A stretch of DNA of 64,000 nucleotides from Frankia sp. QA3. Lineage in GTDB: Bacteria > Actinomycetota > Actinomycetes > Frankiales > Frankiaceae. Within the stretch, counting starts at the first letter, position 1; each line of letters begins with the position of its first letter. The stretch is taken from assembly GCF_000262465.1 (NCBI RefSeq), contig NZ_CM001489.1:4098028-4162027 (forward strand). Reading direction: 5' to 3'. The notes below the pieces were generated by a model. That model saw only the letters and a list, made by a program, of their open reading frames with translations. It was not told the DNA's origin and made no database searches. Shown piece after piece: positions 35,929 to 45,249 of the stretch. The position numbers and the translations under genes were made by a program.

Positions 35929-36090
35929 ATGTCCATCGTGCAAGAGGTCGGTCCGTCGAGCGTGATGCCGGACGAGTGGTTCGACCTGCCGATCACCATC
36001 GTCAATGACGACAGCTGCGTGGCAAGCGACGGTTGCGACACCTCGGATGGCTGCTCGTCGACGTGCCCGTCGGCGTGCGCCAGCTCGTAA
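35929..36090 (+). CDS. FxLD-type class I lanthipeptide precursor peptide
   Basis: A 53-codon gene. The leader contains EWFDLPITIV (residues 16-25), a variant of the FxLD box with Pro in place of Asp. The C-terminal part begins near S29-C30 and has five Cys (30, 36, 42, 46, 50) with Ser/Thr at 29, 33, 38, 39, 43, 44, 45, 48, 52 and 53. The segment CDTSDGCSSTCPSAC is nearly the consensus core I recall for this family. Two Asp-Gly pairs (34-35, 40-41) could be targets of the PCMT-like methyltransferase. A strong GGAGGAG ribosome site precedes the ATG. It directly precedes the LanB gene. Confidence 0.9.
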   Translation: MSIVQEVGPSSVMPDEWFDLPITIVNDDSCVASDGCDTSDGCSSTCPSACASS

Positions 36091-36148
36091 CGGGATGAGC
36101 GCCGTGCCGCCTTCGACGGGCTTTGAGGGGCGCGGCGTAGAGGTTCAC

Positions 36149-39100
36149 ATGGACATCACGGTGGCTGCGGGAAGGAGCATGCGGATGGGCGGGACGCTGT
36201 ACCGGCCGGCAGGTCCCGCGTTGCTGCGAGCTGCAAGCCGCCCGCTGGATGGCGTGGTGTCGGACTGGCCGGTGTTGGAGGACGCGGCGGCGTGCCGGGA
36301 CTGGTTGGCGAGGGTCTGGCCGCAGGCCCGGGAGTCGGTTGGGCTCGCCAGCGGTGCGTTGGCCGCGCGGGTCGAGCAGCTCGTTGCCGGGCGTCCCGTC
36401 ACCGACCGGCGGGTGCGGGCTGCTGCGGCGACGGTCGTGCGGTACCTGGTGCGTTCCGGGGGCCGCTCGACGCCGTTCGCGCTGTTCGCGGGTGTCGCGC
36501 CGGCCCAGTTCGGCCAGGTGGCGTCGGTGCGCATCGGTGATCGCCATCGGTCGACGCTTCGGGCCGATGCCGCGTGGCTGGATGAGATCGTCAGCCGACT
36601 GGAGGCGGGCCCGGTCCTGGCGCGAGTGGAGGTCGTGTTCAACAGTCTGGCTGTCCAACGAGCTGGACGGCTGGTTGTGCCTCGCGCCGACGGCCACGTC
36701 GAGATCCCCCTGACCCCACCAGTGCGGCTCGTGCTGGATACCGCAAGAGGACCAGTGCGATTCGCCGAACTGGCTGACCGGCTGGACGAAGAGTTCGCCG
36801 GCGTCGGCCGTGAGCGCATCGAGGCGATGCTGCGCCAGTTGGTCGCCGAGCAGTTTCTGACCAGCAGTCTTCGGGCACCGATGACGGAGACCGCTCCGCT
36901 CGGTCACCTAGTCGCGGCCCTTCAGCGAGCTGGTGCCTGCGATCTGGCCGAGGTCGGGCTGCTTGCGGATGAGTTGGCCGCGATCCACGCCCGGCTCGGG
37001 GAACTCAACGCAGCGCCGGAGCTGGGAGCCCAGGCGGGTCCGCGTGCGGATCTGATCGCGGTGATGGACCGGGTCAGCCCGCAGCAGCGCTCGCCCATGG
37101 CGGTCGACCTTGTCCTCGACTGCGACCTGCACCTGCCCGTGTCCGTTGCTTCGGACCTGGCAGTGGCCGCCGACGTCCTGACGCGGCTGGGTCGGGAACC
37201 GCTGGGACCGGCCGCGTGGGCGGACTACCACCGCCGGTTCGTCGAACGCTACGGCGTTGACAGCGTCGTTCCGCTGATCGACGTGCTTGATGAGGCATCA
37301 GGGCTTGGCTATCCGGCGGGATATCCGGGCTCGGTGCTACCCATTCCCGCGGTGACGGTGAGCGATCGAGACCAACGGCTACTCGCGCTGGCCTGGAAGG
37401 CGCTTGCCGACAACGGTCGCCTTGAGCTCACCGACGCGCTCATCGAGCATGCCACCGCTGGTGATCTGTTCGATCCGCGCTTCATCCAGCCGCACGGAGA
37501 GATCGCAGCAAGGATCCATGCCCGCAGCATCGAGGCGTTGAACGCCGGCGACTATCTGCTGGCCGTTACCCCAGCGCGCGCGACCGGAACGCTGTCCGCG
37601 AGATTCCTGCCCGCGACGCGAGACGTGTCGATGGCCGACGCCTATGGAGCGGTTCCGGCCCTGCATGAGGGCGCCACCGCAGTGCAGTTGTCCTGCCCAC
37701 CCAGATTTGCCCGCGGCCAGAACGTCGCGCGCCTTCCCCAGTTCCTGCCCGAGGTGCTCGCCCTCGGCGAACCGCCGTCCCATGGGCCGCATGGGCTGGG
37801 AGCTGGGGACCTGGCGCTGACCGCGACCGGCCGGGGCCTGCTGCTCCTCGAAGCCGCCACCGGGCGGATCATCGATCCGCAGGTGTACCACGCGCTGGCA
37901 CTCGACCGGCAGATGCCATCACTGGCGCGGTTCCTGGCGCACCTGCCACGCGCGTTCGCCGCCTCGCTGACCGCGTTCGATGTCGGACCGGCTGCCGGCG
38001 CTCTGCCGCACCTACCCGAAGTCCGCTACGGCCGGATCATCCTCGCCCCCGAACGCTGGCGCCTCCACACCGTCGACCTGCCCGGCCTCGATGTACCGGC
38101 TGCCGCCTGGCGCGGCCAGCTCGCGCAGTGGCGGCAGCAGCTTCGGTGCCCAGAACTCGTGGAACTGGCCGACGGCGACATGACCCTGCGGCTGGATCTC
38201 ACAGTCCCGGCCCACGCCACGATCCTGCGCGGACATCTCGCCGGCAAGGGCTTGGCCGTGCTGAACCGGGCGGTGCCCGGCGAGGAGCTGGGGTGGATCG
38301 GGCGTGCGCACGAGGTCGTCGCACCGGTGTTCCGCGCGGGTCCGCCCGCACCGAACAAGCGTGCTGCGGTGCTGGTCAACAGGGTCAACGCCGACGGCGA
38401 CCGGCCCGGGGATCCGAATGCCCGATGGCTCTCCGTCCGCGTCCATACACACCCCACCGCCATGGACGATCTCATCGCGACCCACCTTCCGGACCTGCGT
38501 GCGCGGCTCGATGGTGCGCCGCTATGGATGGTGCGCTACCGCAACAACGAACAAACTGATCATCTGCGCATCCGCATCGCCACACGGGGGCCGAACCATG
38601 CGGCCCGTGTGACTGCCCTCGGCGCGTGGGCCACGACGCTGGCCAGGACCGGCGCCGCCGGCCAGGTGGCGTTCGATACGTATTTTCCGGAAGCTGGCCG
38701 CTACGGTGCCGGCGCGGCTCTTGAAGCCGCCGAGGCCGTTTTCTGCGCCGACACCGCCGCCGCGATCATCGCGCTGCGCAAGCCACCGACTGGCCTGCAT
38801 CGTGACACCGTCGTGGCGTTGTTGATGCTTGACATCGCCTCCGCCTTCCTCGGTGGCATGCACCCGGCCGCCGACTATCTGACCACACGGGTCATCGCCA
38901 AACCGCAGACCATCAATCACCGCGTCGTCGGCGAAACCACCCGGCTGGCCCGCCACGGCGTACCCCGCGACCTGCCGCACCTACTCGGCGAGCTCGCCGA
39001 TGCTTGGGCGGCCCGTGCTAAGGCTCTGATTGTCTACCGTGCGGCGTTACCCGGCCAGATGGACACCGTGACGGTCGCGGGGTCCCTGTTGCACCTCTCC

Positions 39101-39208
39101 TACAATCGGCACCGCGGGATCAACCGGGATCACGAGGCTGCCTGCCTTCGGCTGGCCCGCGGCGCCGCGCTCGCCTGGCGCAACTCCCAGCAGGCGGTCC
39201 CGGCATGA
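36149..39208 (+). CDS. Class I lanthipeptide dehydratase LanB (full length)
   Basis: About 1019 residues. The N-terminal Lant_dehydr_N domain begins with LYRPAGPALLRAASRP and includes RYLVRSGGRSTPFALFAGVA, the tRNA-Glu-dependent glutamylation part. The C-terminal SpaB_C elimination domain starts near WLSVRVHTH and includes the LWMVRYRNNEQTDHLRIRIA block and FDTYFPEAGRYG. Both halves are present in one chain, as in true class I dehydratases rather than split thiopeptide ones. It should dehydrate Ser/Thr of the precursor core. ATG 36149 follows TAGAGG by five bases; ATG 36095, four bases after the precursor stop, is in frame as an alternative. Confidence 0.93.
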   Translation: MDITVAAGRSMRMGGTLYRPAGPALLRAASRPLDGVVSDWPVLEDAAACRDWLARVWPQARESVGLASGALAARVEQLVAGRPVTDRRVRAAAATVVRYLVRSGGRSTPFALFAGVAPAQFGQVASVRIGDRHRSTLRADAAWLDEIVSRLEAGPVLARVEVVFNSLAVQRAGRLVVPRADGHVEIPLTPPVRLVLDTARGPVRFAELADRLDEEFAGVGRERIEAMLRQLVAEQFLTSSLRAPMTETAPLGHLVAALQRAGACDLAEVGLLADELAAIHARLGELNAAPELGAQAGPRADLIAVMDRVSPQQRSPMAVDLVLDCDLHLPVSVASDLAVAADVLTRLGREPLGPAAWADYHRRFVERYGVDSVVPLIDVLDEASGLGYPAGYPGSVLPIPAVTVSDRDQRLLALAWKALADNGRLELTDALIEHATAGDLFDPRFIQPHGEIAARIHARSIEALNAGDYLLAVTPARATGTLSARFLPATRDVSMADAYGAVPALHEGATAVQLSCPPRFARGQNVARLPQFLPEVLALGEPPSHGPHGLGAGDLALTATGRGLLLLEAATGRIIDPQVYHALALDRQMPSLARFLAHLPRAFAASLTAFDVGPAAGALPHLPEVRYGRIILAPERWRLHTVDLPGLDVPAAAWRGQLAQWRQQLRCPELVELADGDMTLRLDLTVPAHATILRGHLAGKGLAVLNRAVPGEELGWIGRAHEVVAPVFRAGPPAPNKRAAVLVNRVNADGDRPGDPNARWLSVRVHTHPTAMDDLIATHLPDLRARLDGAPLWMVRYRNNEQTDHLRIRIATRGPNHAARVTALGAWATTLARTGAAGQVAFDTYFPEAGRYGAGAALEAAEAVFCADTAAAIIALRKPPTGLHRDTVVALLMLDIASAFLGGMHPAADYLTTRVIAKPQTINHRVVGETTRLARHGVPRDLPHLLGELADAWAARAKALIVYRAALPGQMDTVTVAGSLLHLSYNRHRGINRDHEAACLRLARGAALAWRNSQQAVPA

Positions 39209-39405
39209 CCGCGACCCGTCACCATCGGCCGGTGGTTCCGGCTCGTCCCGCTCCTGGCGGGGAAACCGGCGGGTATGGGCAGAGGACGAGCCTGCCGGAC
39301 TCGCAACCGGACCGACGCGCCGCTGTTCGCGCCCCCTGCTCCGATCAGCGGTGTCCGCTGCCGCACCACTCGCGACCAAGTCTTCCTCCGACAAGGACAC
39401 ATTGA
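39205..39405 (+). CDS. Possible small coupled ORF between LanB and the methyltransferase
   Basis: A 66-codon frame whose ATG overlaps the LanB stop (ATGA) and whose TGA overlaps the ATG of the methyltransferase (TGATG). The product would be rich in Pro, Arg and His, with two Cys (APCSDQRCPLP) and no known family. The double overlap is suggestive but may be chance. The composition is poor, so I am unsure it is a gene. Confidence 0.25.
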   Translation: MTATRHHRPVVPARPAPGGETGGYGQRTSLPDSQPDRRAAVRAPCSDQRCPLPHHSRPSLPPTRTH

Positions 39406-40607
39406 TGACCACTGCTACTTCCGGTACCGCCGCCGAGCTCCACGCCGACATGGTCCAGAAGATCACCAGCAGCCGGCCGGGGCTAGGTGAGCCTGTCGTC
39501 CACGCGCTGCGTGCGGTGCCCCGCCACCTGTTCCTGCCGGGCGCCACGCTCGACGAGGCGTACAACCCCTACAAGGCAGTGATCACCAAGACTGCGGCGG
39601 ACGGCACTCACCTGTCCTGCGCCTCGGTCGCGACCCTCGTCGCCGGGATGCTGGCCGAGCTTCGAATCAGCCCCGGCGATCGGGTCTTCGAAGTCGGTGC
39701 CGGCACGGGCTACAACGCCGCACTACTCGCTGAGCTCACCGGTCCCGCCGGGCAGGTCGTCACCGTCGACATCGACGAGGAGATCACCGAACAGGCATCG
39801 AACGCCCTGATGGCGGCGGGCTACAGCGACGTGCGCGTCCTGACCAGTGACGGCGCACTCGGCGACGAGACCGACGCGCCCTTCGACAAAATCATCGTCA
39901 CCGTCGGCGCGTGCGACATCCCCGATGCGTGGTTCACCCAGCTCGTCCCCGGCGGGCGGATGGTCCTGCCACTGCGCTGGCGGGGACAGACCCGCGGCGT
40001 CGCCTTCGTCAAGGGCGACGACGGCGTGCTTCGTTCGGAGTCGGTGTTCCTCTGCGGCTTCGTCCCGATGATCGGCCAGGACGTCGAACGCGCCGCCGCG
40101 CTCCACACCGACCCGCTCGTCCGTGTCCACTACGACGTCGACCAGGACATCGACCCGGCCAGGCTGACCGGCATCTTCGACAGCCCCAGAACCAGCGCCT
40201 GGTCCGGGGCAACCGTCGGCCCGCAGGACCCCATCGACGGGATCTGGCTGCGCGCCACCGCGACCGACCCGGCCGTCTGCCGAATCGAGGCAAGCCCTGA
40301 TGCGGTCAGCACCGATCTCTGCGCGCCCTTCATCCCGAACCTGAGCCCCGTGCTGATCGACGGTTCCTCGCTGGCCTACCTCACCAAGCGCAGGTTGGAA
40401 GGCCCCGACCCCGTCTGGGAGCTCGGCGCCCACGGACACGGACCCGACGGCCGCACCCTCGCCGAGCGGCTGTGCGGACACATCCACACCTGGAACATCG
40501 ACCGCACAGCCCGCCCATCCCTCACCGCCGTGCCCCTGGCTGCCCACGCCGACCTCACCGACCACGCGATCGTCAAGAAGGACTGCGCGATCACCGTCAC
40601 CTACTAA
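39405..40607 (+). CDS. PCMT-like methyltransferase of the FxLD lanthipeptide system (LanS-type)
   Basis: 400 residues. The N-terminal half is a protein-L-isoaspartate O-methyltransferase fold: K-T-A-A-D-G-T-H-L-S-C-A-S-V before motif I (RVFEVGAGTGYNAALLAEL at ~93-111), then VVTVDIDEEI and a PFDKIIVTVGACDIPDAWFT block. The C-terminal ~200 residues are an extension specific to the group called methyltransferase, FxLD system. Related enzymes (OlvSA type) methylate an Asp in a lanthipeptide to form aspartimide and isoaspartate. With Asp-Gly pairs in the adjacent precursor, the same reaction is likely here. The ATG follows AAGGA. Confidence 0.9.
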   Translation: MTTATSGTAAELHADMVQKITSSRPGLGEPVVHALRAVPRHLFLPGATLDEAYNPYKAVITKTAADGTHLSCASVATLVAGMLAELRISPGDRVFEVGAGTGYNAALLAELTGPAGQVVTVDIDEEITEQASNALMAAGYSDVRVLTSDGALGDETDAPFDKIIVTVGACDIPDAWFTQLVPGGRMVLPLRWRGQTRGVAFVKGDDGVLRSESVFLCGFVPMIGQDVERAAALHTDPLVRVHYDVDQDIDPARLTGIFDSPRTSAWSGATVGPQDPIDGIWLRATATDPAVCRIEASPDAVSTDLCAPFIPNLSPVLIDGSSLAYLTKRRLEGPDPVWELGAHGHGPDGRTLAERLCGHIHTWNIDRTARPSLTAVPLAAHADLTDHAIVKKDCAITVTY

Positions 40608-40712
40608 AGCCACCCGCGTGTGCGAGGAGGCGACCACCGGCGGCGCCCCTGCACGCCACCGGGCTCGGTTGTCTAGCGCCGAAGCGCCCGGACCGTCAGG
40701 AGGCGATGGGCG

Positions 40713-41993
40713 ATGTCTCTGAACGGCGACTGGCGAGAGCGTGCGGCCACGGTTGCTGGCCGCCTCGCCGACGCGCTGTTCGCCCCGCCCGCGGCCAAGC
40801 CCGGCGGCGACCGGGCTTCGAGCGATCAACGCTGGCGAGGCCAGTCACTGGCCGCTGGCGCCGCTGGCGTCGCCGTGCTCCATGGCATACGTGCCCGCGC
40901 GGGTATCGGAGATTGGGCCACCGTCGACGCCTGGCTGATAGCCGCGACGAGAGAGGAGCTGAGCGCCGGGACGGGCGCCGGCCTGTGGTTTGGCGCTCCG
41001 GCGCTCGCCTTCGCCTTGGCCACGGCAGCGGCACCCGGCCGCTACCGATCCGCCCGCCAGCATCTGGACACCGCCGTCGCGAACATGATCGAGCGCCGGC
41101 TCGCTGCTGCCAACGGGCGCATCAACGCCGGTCAGCGGCCGGAACGGGCCGAGTACGATCTCGTCCGCGGTCTGACCGGGCTCGGTGCGCACCTGCTTAC
41201 GTCCCGCCCGGACGCAGAGCAGCTCCGCCGGATTCTGGCCTACCTCGTCCGGCTGTCCGAGCCCCTGCCCACCAGCGGCACCGTCGGGTTGACGCTGCCT
41301 GGCTGGTGGAACGGCGACCTTCCGGTGGGGGCGTCGGTTGACGCGTTCGCCGACGGGCATGCGGACCTCGGGATGGCCCACGGCATCGCCGGCCCCCTCG
41401 CACTACTCGCGCTCGCCTACCGTCGAGGCATCGTCGTCCCCGGCCACCTCGACGCCCTGAATCGCATGTGCGACTGGCTCGATTCCTGGCGCCAGGACAG
41501 CCCGACCGGCCCCTGGTGGCCCGAGAAGATCACCCTCAGCGAGCTAACGGCGGGCCGCCCCGTCCAAGCCGGCCCAGGCCGTGCCTCCTGGTGCTACGGC
41601 ACCCCTGGCCTTGCCCGCGCCCAGCAACTTGCCGCCATCGCACTGACCGACATGGCCCGCCAGGAACGTGCTGAGGCCGCGCTCGCCGGCTGCCTCAGCA
41701 ACCCCGCCCAGCTCGTCCAGTTCGTCGACCCGACGCTCTGCCACGGCTGGGCCGGCCTGCTCACCACGGTCCACCGCGCCGCCGCCGACGCCCGCTTCCA
41801 CCCTCTCGGCAACCACCTCCCAGCTCTGACCGACCAGCTCCTCGGCAGCCTCGACGCTGCTGAGCCCGCCAGCAGATGGCCACCCGGCCTCATCGAGGGC
41901 ACCGCCGGCATCGCCGCCGTCCTGCACAGCCTCACCATCGACACCACCGCCACCTGGGAAACCGCCCTCCTTCTCGGCCTCCCCCAGACATAG
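40713..41993 (+). CDS. Lanthionine cyclase LanC
   Basis: 426 residues. The zinc ligands of LanC cyclases are present: C294 in SWCYGTPG and C343-H344 in LCHGWAG, with the upstream MAHGIAGPLALL block around H223 and a GLIEGTAGIAAVL end. The enzyme adds Cys thiols to dehydrated Ser/Thr to make (methyl)lanthionine rings. It is 105 bp after the methyltransferase and is the last gene of the modification operon. No transporter or subtilisin-like protease follows. Confidence 0.93.
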   Translation: MSLNGDWRERAATVAGRLADALFAPPAAKPGGDRASSDQRWRGQSLAAGAAGVAVLHGIRARAGIGDWATVDAWLIAATREELSAGTGAGLWFGAPALAFALATAAAPGRYRSARQHLDTAVANMIERRLAAANGRINAGQRPERAEYDLVRGLTGLGAHLLTSRPDAEQLRRILAYLVRLSEPLPTSGTVGLTLPGWWNGDLPVGASVDAFADGHADLGMAHGIAGPLALLALAYRRGIVVPGHLDALNRMCDWLDSWRQDSPTGPWWPEKITLSELTAGRPVQAGPGRASWCYGTPGLARAQQLAAIALTDMARQERAEAALAGCLSNPAQLVQFVDPTLCHGWAGLLTTVHRAAADARFHPLGNHLPALTDQLLGSLDAAEPASRWPPGLIEGTAGIAAVLHSLTIDTTATWETALLLGLPQT

Positions 41994-42156
41994 CCAGTGC
42001 ACGTGAGCGACCTTCCGCTCGACCGGAGAGTGTCGATTCTCAGCTCTTTATGTCGAACAAATCACTCGGTCACGCTCGACACCCAGCTCACCGCCGCCCG
42101 CGCCCCACCGGTGTCCCGCCCGCCAGTCTGATCCAAATCTCCGACTCGTCAGCCCG

Positions 42157-45100
42157 TCAGTAGTTCTTCTTCACATAGTCGTAGGTCTTGTCAAAGAGCA
42201 CGCCAGTGACCGGCAGGCTGAAGTCCTTGAGCGTGGTGCGGATGGCCTTGCGCACCTCCCGGTCGCCGCGGTCGGAGCTGGTCCAGCCGGTGTAGGAGAC
42301 CTCAAGGACGATTTGGTCGATCCGGAAGACGATGTCGGGCACGATCTTGTGCAGCCCGGCAGGGGTGTTCTGCTCGACGATCTGTGTGAGCGCCCCGATC
42401 TTCGGGTCGTAGAGACGCTCGTCTTCGGCGAGCGTGCCTTCCTCGGCCGCGCGGTCGGCAGCGACGACGTCGTGGGCGACCTGGAGCGCGTCCTCTAGGA
42501 ACTGCAGCGACTCCTCGACCGAGGAGATGGCGCGCTGCCGCAGCTTCTCGATCCGCTCGGCCAGGCTCTTGTAGGCTGCGGAATCGGTGTCCTGGCCGAG
42601 CCGGCGCTTGAGCCGGGCCTCGATGGAGCCGAGGACCTCCTCCACGATCTGCCCAGGAGCTTTCGGGTCGGGCACAGGCATTGGTACCTGGAGCGACTGG
42701 GCGATCTTCTTGATCAGCGCGATCCCGGCCGCGTCCAGGGTGACGTTCCGAGAGACCAGCGGCTTCACCGAGATGTCATCCATGTGGGCGTGGATCAGTG
42801 CCTCGGTCTTCGCGCCGAGCTTGGCCCACAGCAGTCCCTTGTCGAGTCCCTTGGGCTGGATCGACGCGTACAGCTTCGCCAGCCACAGATACGCGCTCTG
42901 GAACGGAGCTAGCATCGGGTTGGGGTCGAGGAACTCCCAGATCCGCTGCACCGCGGTGAACGTCTCCACGAACGTCGTCCGTGCCTCGGAGTCGACCGGG
43001 ATCCGCTCATGCGCCTCGGCGAGCGAGGCGAACGACGCGTCGCTGGTATCGATCCCGGCGAAAAGCGAGGTCAGCACGGTCATGTCGGTCATGAACCGCC
43101 CGACCAGGCTGGCCACGTCGTACACGGTCGGCTTATCGGGCTCAGTCCCGTCCTTCGTCTTGGGGCCGAGCAGCGCGTCGCCGATGGCCTTGGCGAGTCC
43201 GATGTAGTCGACGACCCGGCCGTACTCCTTGCGTTGCCCGGTCAGCGGGTTCTTCCATGGCCGGTTGGGCCGGGTGATGGTCTGGAACAAGTTGGCCGCC
43301 TTGAGCGGCTTGTCGAGGTAGAGCACGCCCTCGATCGGCGCGTTGAATCCGGTCATCCACTTCGCGGTGACGACCACGAACGACAGCGGGTCGTCGACCT
43401 TCTTGAAACGACGCTTGAGCCCTTCCTCGGCCTCGTCGGAGAGCAGATACTTCCTGTACGCCGACGGGGTGCTTTTGGAGTTGTCCACATGCATCACCAC
43501 GCCGACCTCGCGCGCGACACTGGACCCGTCTGGCAGCGTCATCGCCGCGGCGCGGCGTTCCAGTTCGGCCTGAATCGCGGTCGCGTACGCCACCACCAGC
43601 TCCTGGTTGTACGCCACGACCTGCGCCTTCTGCCCTAGCGGAGCCACGTAGGTGAGGTAATGGTCGACGATGTCGGCGCAGACTGAGACGACCCGCTCGG
43701 GGTTCTTCAGGATGGTGGCGATGTGGCTGGCCTTGCCGGAGAGGAACTCCTTGGCCTCGTCGTCGAGCCCTTCGTCGTCGGCGAGCTCCTCGAACGCCTC
43801 GTCGAGCTGTTCCTTGCTCAGCTCGAACTTCACCGCCCGGCCTTCGACGATGACGGGTTTGGTGAAGCCGTCGGAGATCGAGTGCTCCATCGTGTACCGG
43901 GACAGCACCAGGTCGGGGTCCTCGGGGTTGCCGAAGAGCTTGAACGTGTCCCGCTCACCGGCCTTGACCGCAGTGCCGGTCATCCCGAAGAACGTCGCGT
44001 TCGGCACCGCCTCCCGCCACGCGTCACCGAGCTTGCCCTCCTGGGAACGGTGGGCCTCGTCGACAAGCACGATGATGTTGGACCGGTCGGTGAGGAGACC
44101 GGCCTCGGCGAACTTGTGCGGCGTGGTCACCACCACCCGCGGCCCGGGCTTCTTCAGCACGGTCCACAGTGCCTGCTTGGTCTTCGGCACCTCAAGGGTC
44201 GGCATCCCGGCGGTGCGGAACATCTCCGCGGTCTGCCGCACCAGGTCCTTACGGTCCGCGATCACGATCACCGTCGGCGACCCGACCCGCTCATCGCGCA
44301 ACAGCCGCGAGGCGGCGAATGCCATCAGTTCGGTCTTGCCCGACCCCTGGTGATGCCACAGCAGCCCGCCGCCACCCTGCTCGTTCCTGGACCCGGCGAG
44401 CACCTTGTCATGGATCGCGACCGCGGCCTCGACCTGCGGATAGCGAGGCAGGAACTTCACATCCTGCTCCGAGGCATCCCGGGCATGCCGGTACATGGCG
44501 AAGTCCCGCAGGATCGCCAGCACCATCGCCGGCGTCAGCAGCGTACGGGCATCCCGTTCGACCCGGGCCGGCCCGGACAGGTTCGGGTCACCACCGGTCT
44601 CACCCCACGGCGCCCAGAACTCGCTCTCCGGATCCGGTTCGGCGCGCACCGGCGCCATCCGTAACTCGAGTCCCTCGGTCGCCACGTTGAACACGTTGGG
44701 CGCGAAGAACTGCGGATACTCCACTTCGTAGACGTCGTAGAGGTCCTTCGCCGCGTTGAACCACGACACCGTCTGCTTCACCGGCGTCTTGGTCTCCACC
44801 ACCACGAGCGGGAACCCGTTGACGTAGTAGACGACGTCGAACCGCCGCGCCTCGTGCCCGCCCTTGATCGTCACCTCATCGGCCACGACCAGCCGGTTGG
44901 CCTCCGGGTCGTCGAAGTCGATGAACCGCCGCGGCACGTGCTTCCCGGCAATGGTCACGAACGGCTGCTGCCCCCGCAGGATCACCGTCAGCGCCTCGTT
45001 GGCCGCAACAAGGCCGTTGGTGGCGTCCAGCATCGCCCGGTTGACCTCGGCGATCACCATGCCAGTCGACTCCTCGTCGTCGACCAGGCCCGGGTTGCGC

Positions 45101-45246
45101 TGAAGCAGAGCCTCGCGCACCCACGACTCGACTACGACCTCGTGCTCATCACGCGGCAGGTCGCCACCGGATACGTGCTCCCACCCGGCATCCTGGGCCC
45201 ACTCCAGCAGCGCTGCTTGAATCGTCGAAGCCTCGCTCCAACCCAC
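42157..45246 (-). CDS. hsdR: Type I restriction enzyme, R subunit (HsdR)
   Basis: 1029 residues. The N-terminal nuclease core is seen in RRFDVVYYVNGFPLVVVETK (D...ExK type). The SF2 translocase motifs follow: Walker A HHQGSGKTELMAF, DEAH in IIVLVDEAHRSQEG and TGTAVK as motif III. The C-terminal helical region binds the methylase core. It starts at GTG, three bases after the hsdS stop, and is last in hsdM-hsdS-hsdR. Confidence 0.95.
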   Translation of the reverse strand: MGWSEASTIQAALLEWAQDAGWEHVSGGDLPRDEHEVVVESWVREALLQRNPGLVDDEESTGMVIAEVNRAMLDATNGLVAANEALTVILRGQQPFVTIAGKHVPRRFIDFDDPEANRLVVADEVTIKGGHEARRFDVVYYVNGFPLVVVETKTPVKQTVSWFNAAKDLYDVYEVEYPQFFAPNVFNVATEGLELRMAPVRAEPDPESEFWAPWGETGGDPNLSGPARVERDARTLLTPAMVLAILRDFAMYRHARDASEQDVKFLPRYPQVEAAVAIHDKVLAGSRNEQGGGGLLWHHQGSGKTELMAFAASRLLRDERVGSPTVIVIADRKDLVRQTAEMFRTAGMPTLEVPKTKQALWTVLKKPGPRVVVTTPHKFAEAGLLTDRSNIIVLVDEAHRSQEGKLGDAWREAVPNATFFGMTGTAVKAGERDTFKLFGNPEDPDLVLSRYTMEHSISDGFTKPVIVEGRAVKFELSKEQLDEAFEELADDEGLDDEAKEFLSGKASHIATILKNPERVVSVCADIVDHYLTYVAPLGQKAQVVAYNQELVVAYATAIQAELERRAAAMTLPDGSSVAREVGVVMHVDNSKSTPSAYRKYLLSDEAEEGLKRRFKKVDDPLSFVVVTAKWMTGFNAPIEGVLYLDKPLKAANLFQTITRPNRPWKNPLTGQRKEYGRVVDYIGLAKAIGDALLGPKTKDGTEPDKPTVYDVASLVGRFMTDMTVLTSLFAGIDTSDASFASLAEAHERIPVDSEARTTFVETFTAVQRIWEFLDPNPMLAPFQSAYLWLAKLYASIQPKGLDKGLLWAKLGAKTEALIHAHMDDISVKPLVSRNVTLDAAGIALIKKIAQSLQVPMPVPDPKAPGQIVEEVLGSIEARLKRRLGQDTDSAAYKSLAERIEKLRQRAISSVEESLQFLEDALQVAHDVVAADRAAEEGTLAEDERLYDPKIGALTQIVEQNTPAGLHKIVPDIVFRIDQIVLEVSYTGWTSSDRGDREVRKAIRTTLKDFSLPVTGVLFDKTYDYVKKNY

Positions 45247-45249
45247 GCT

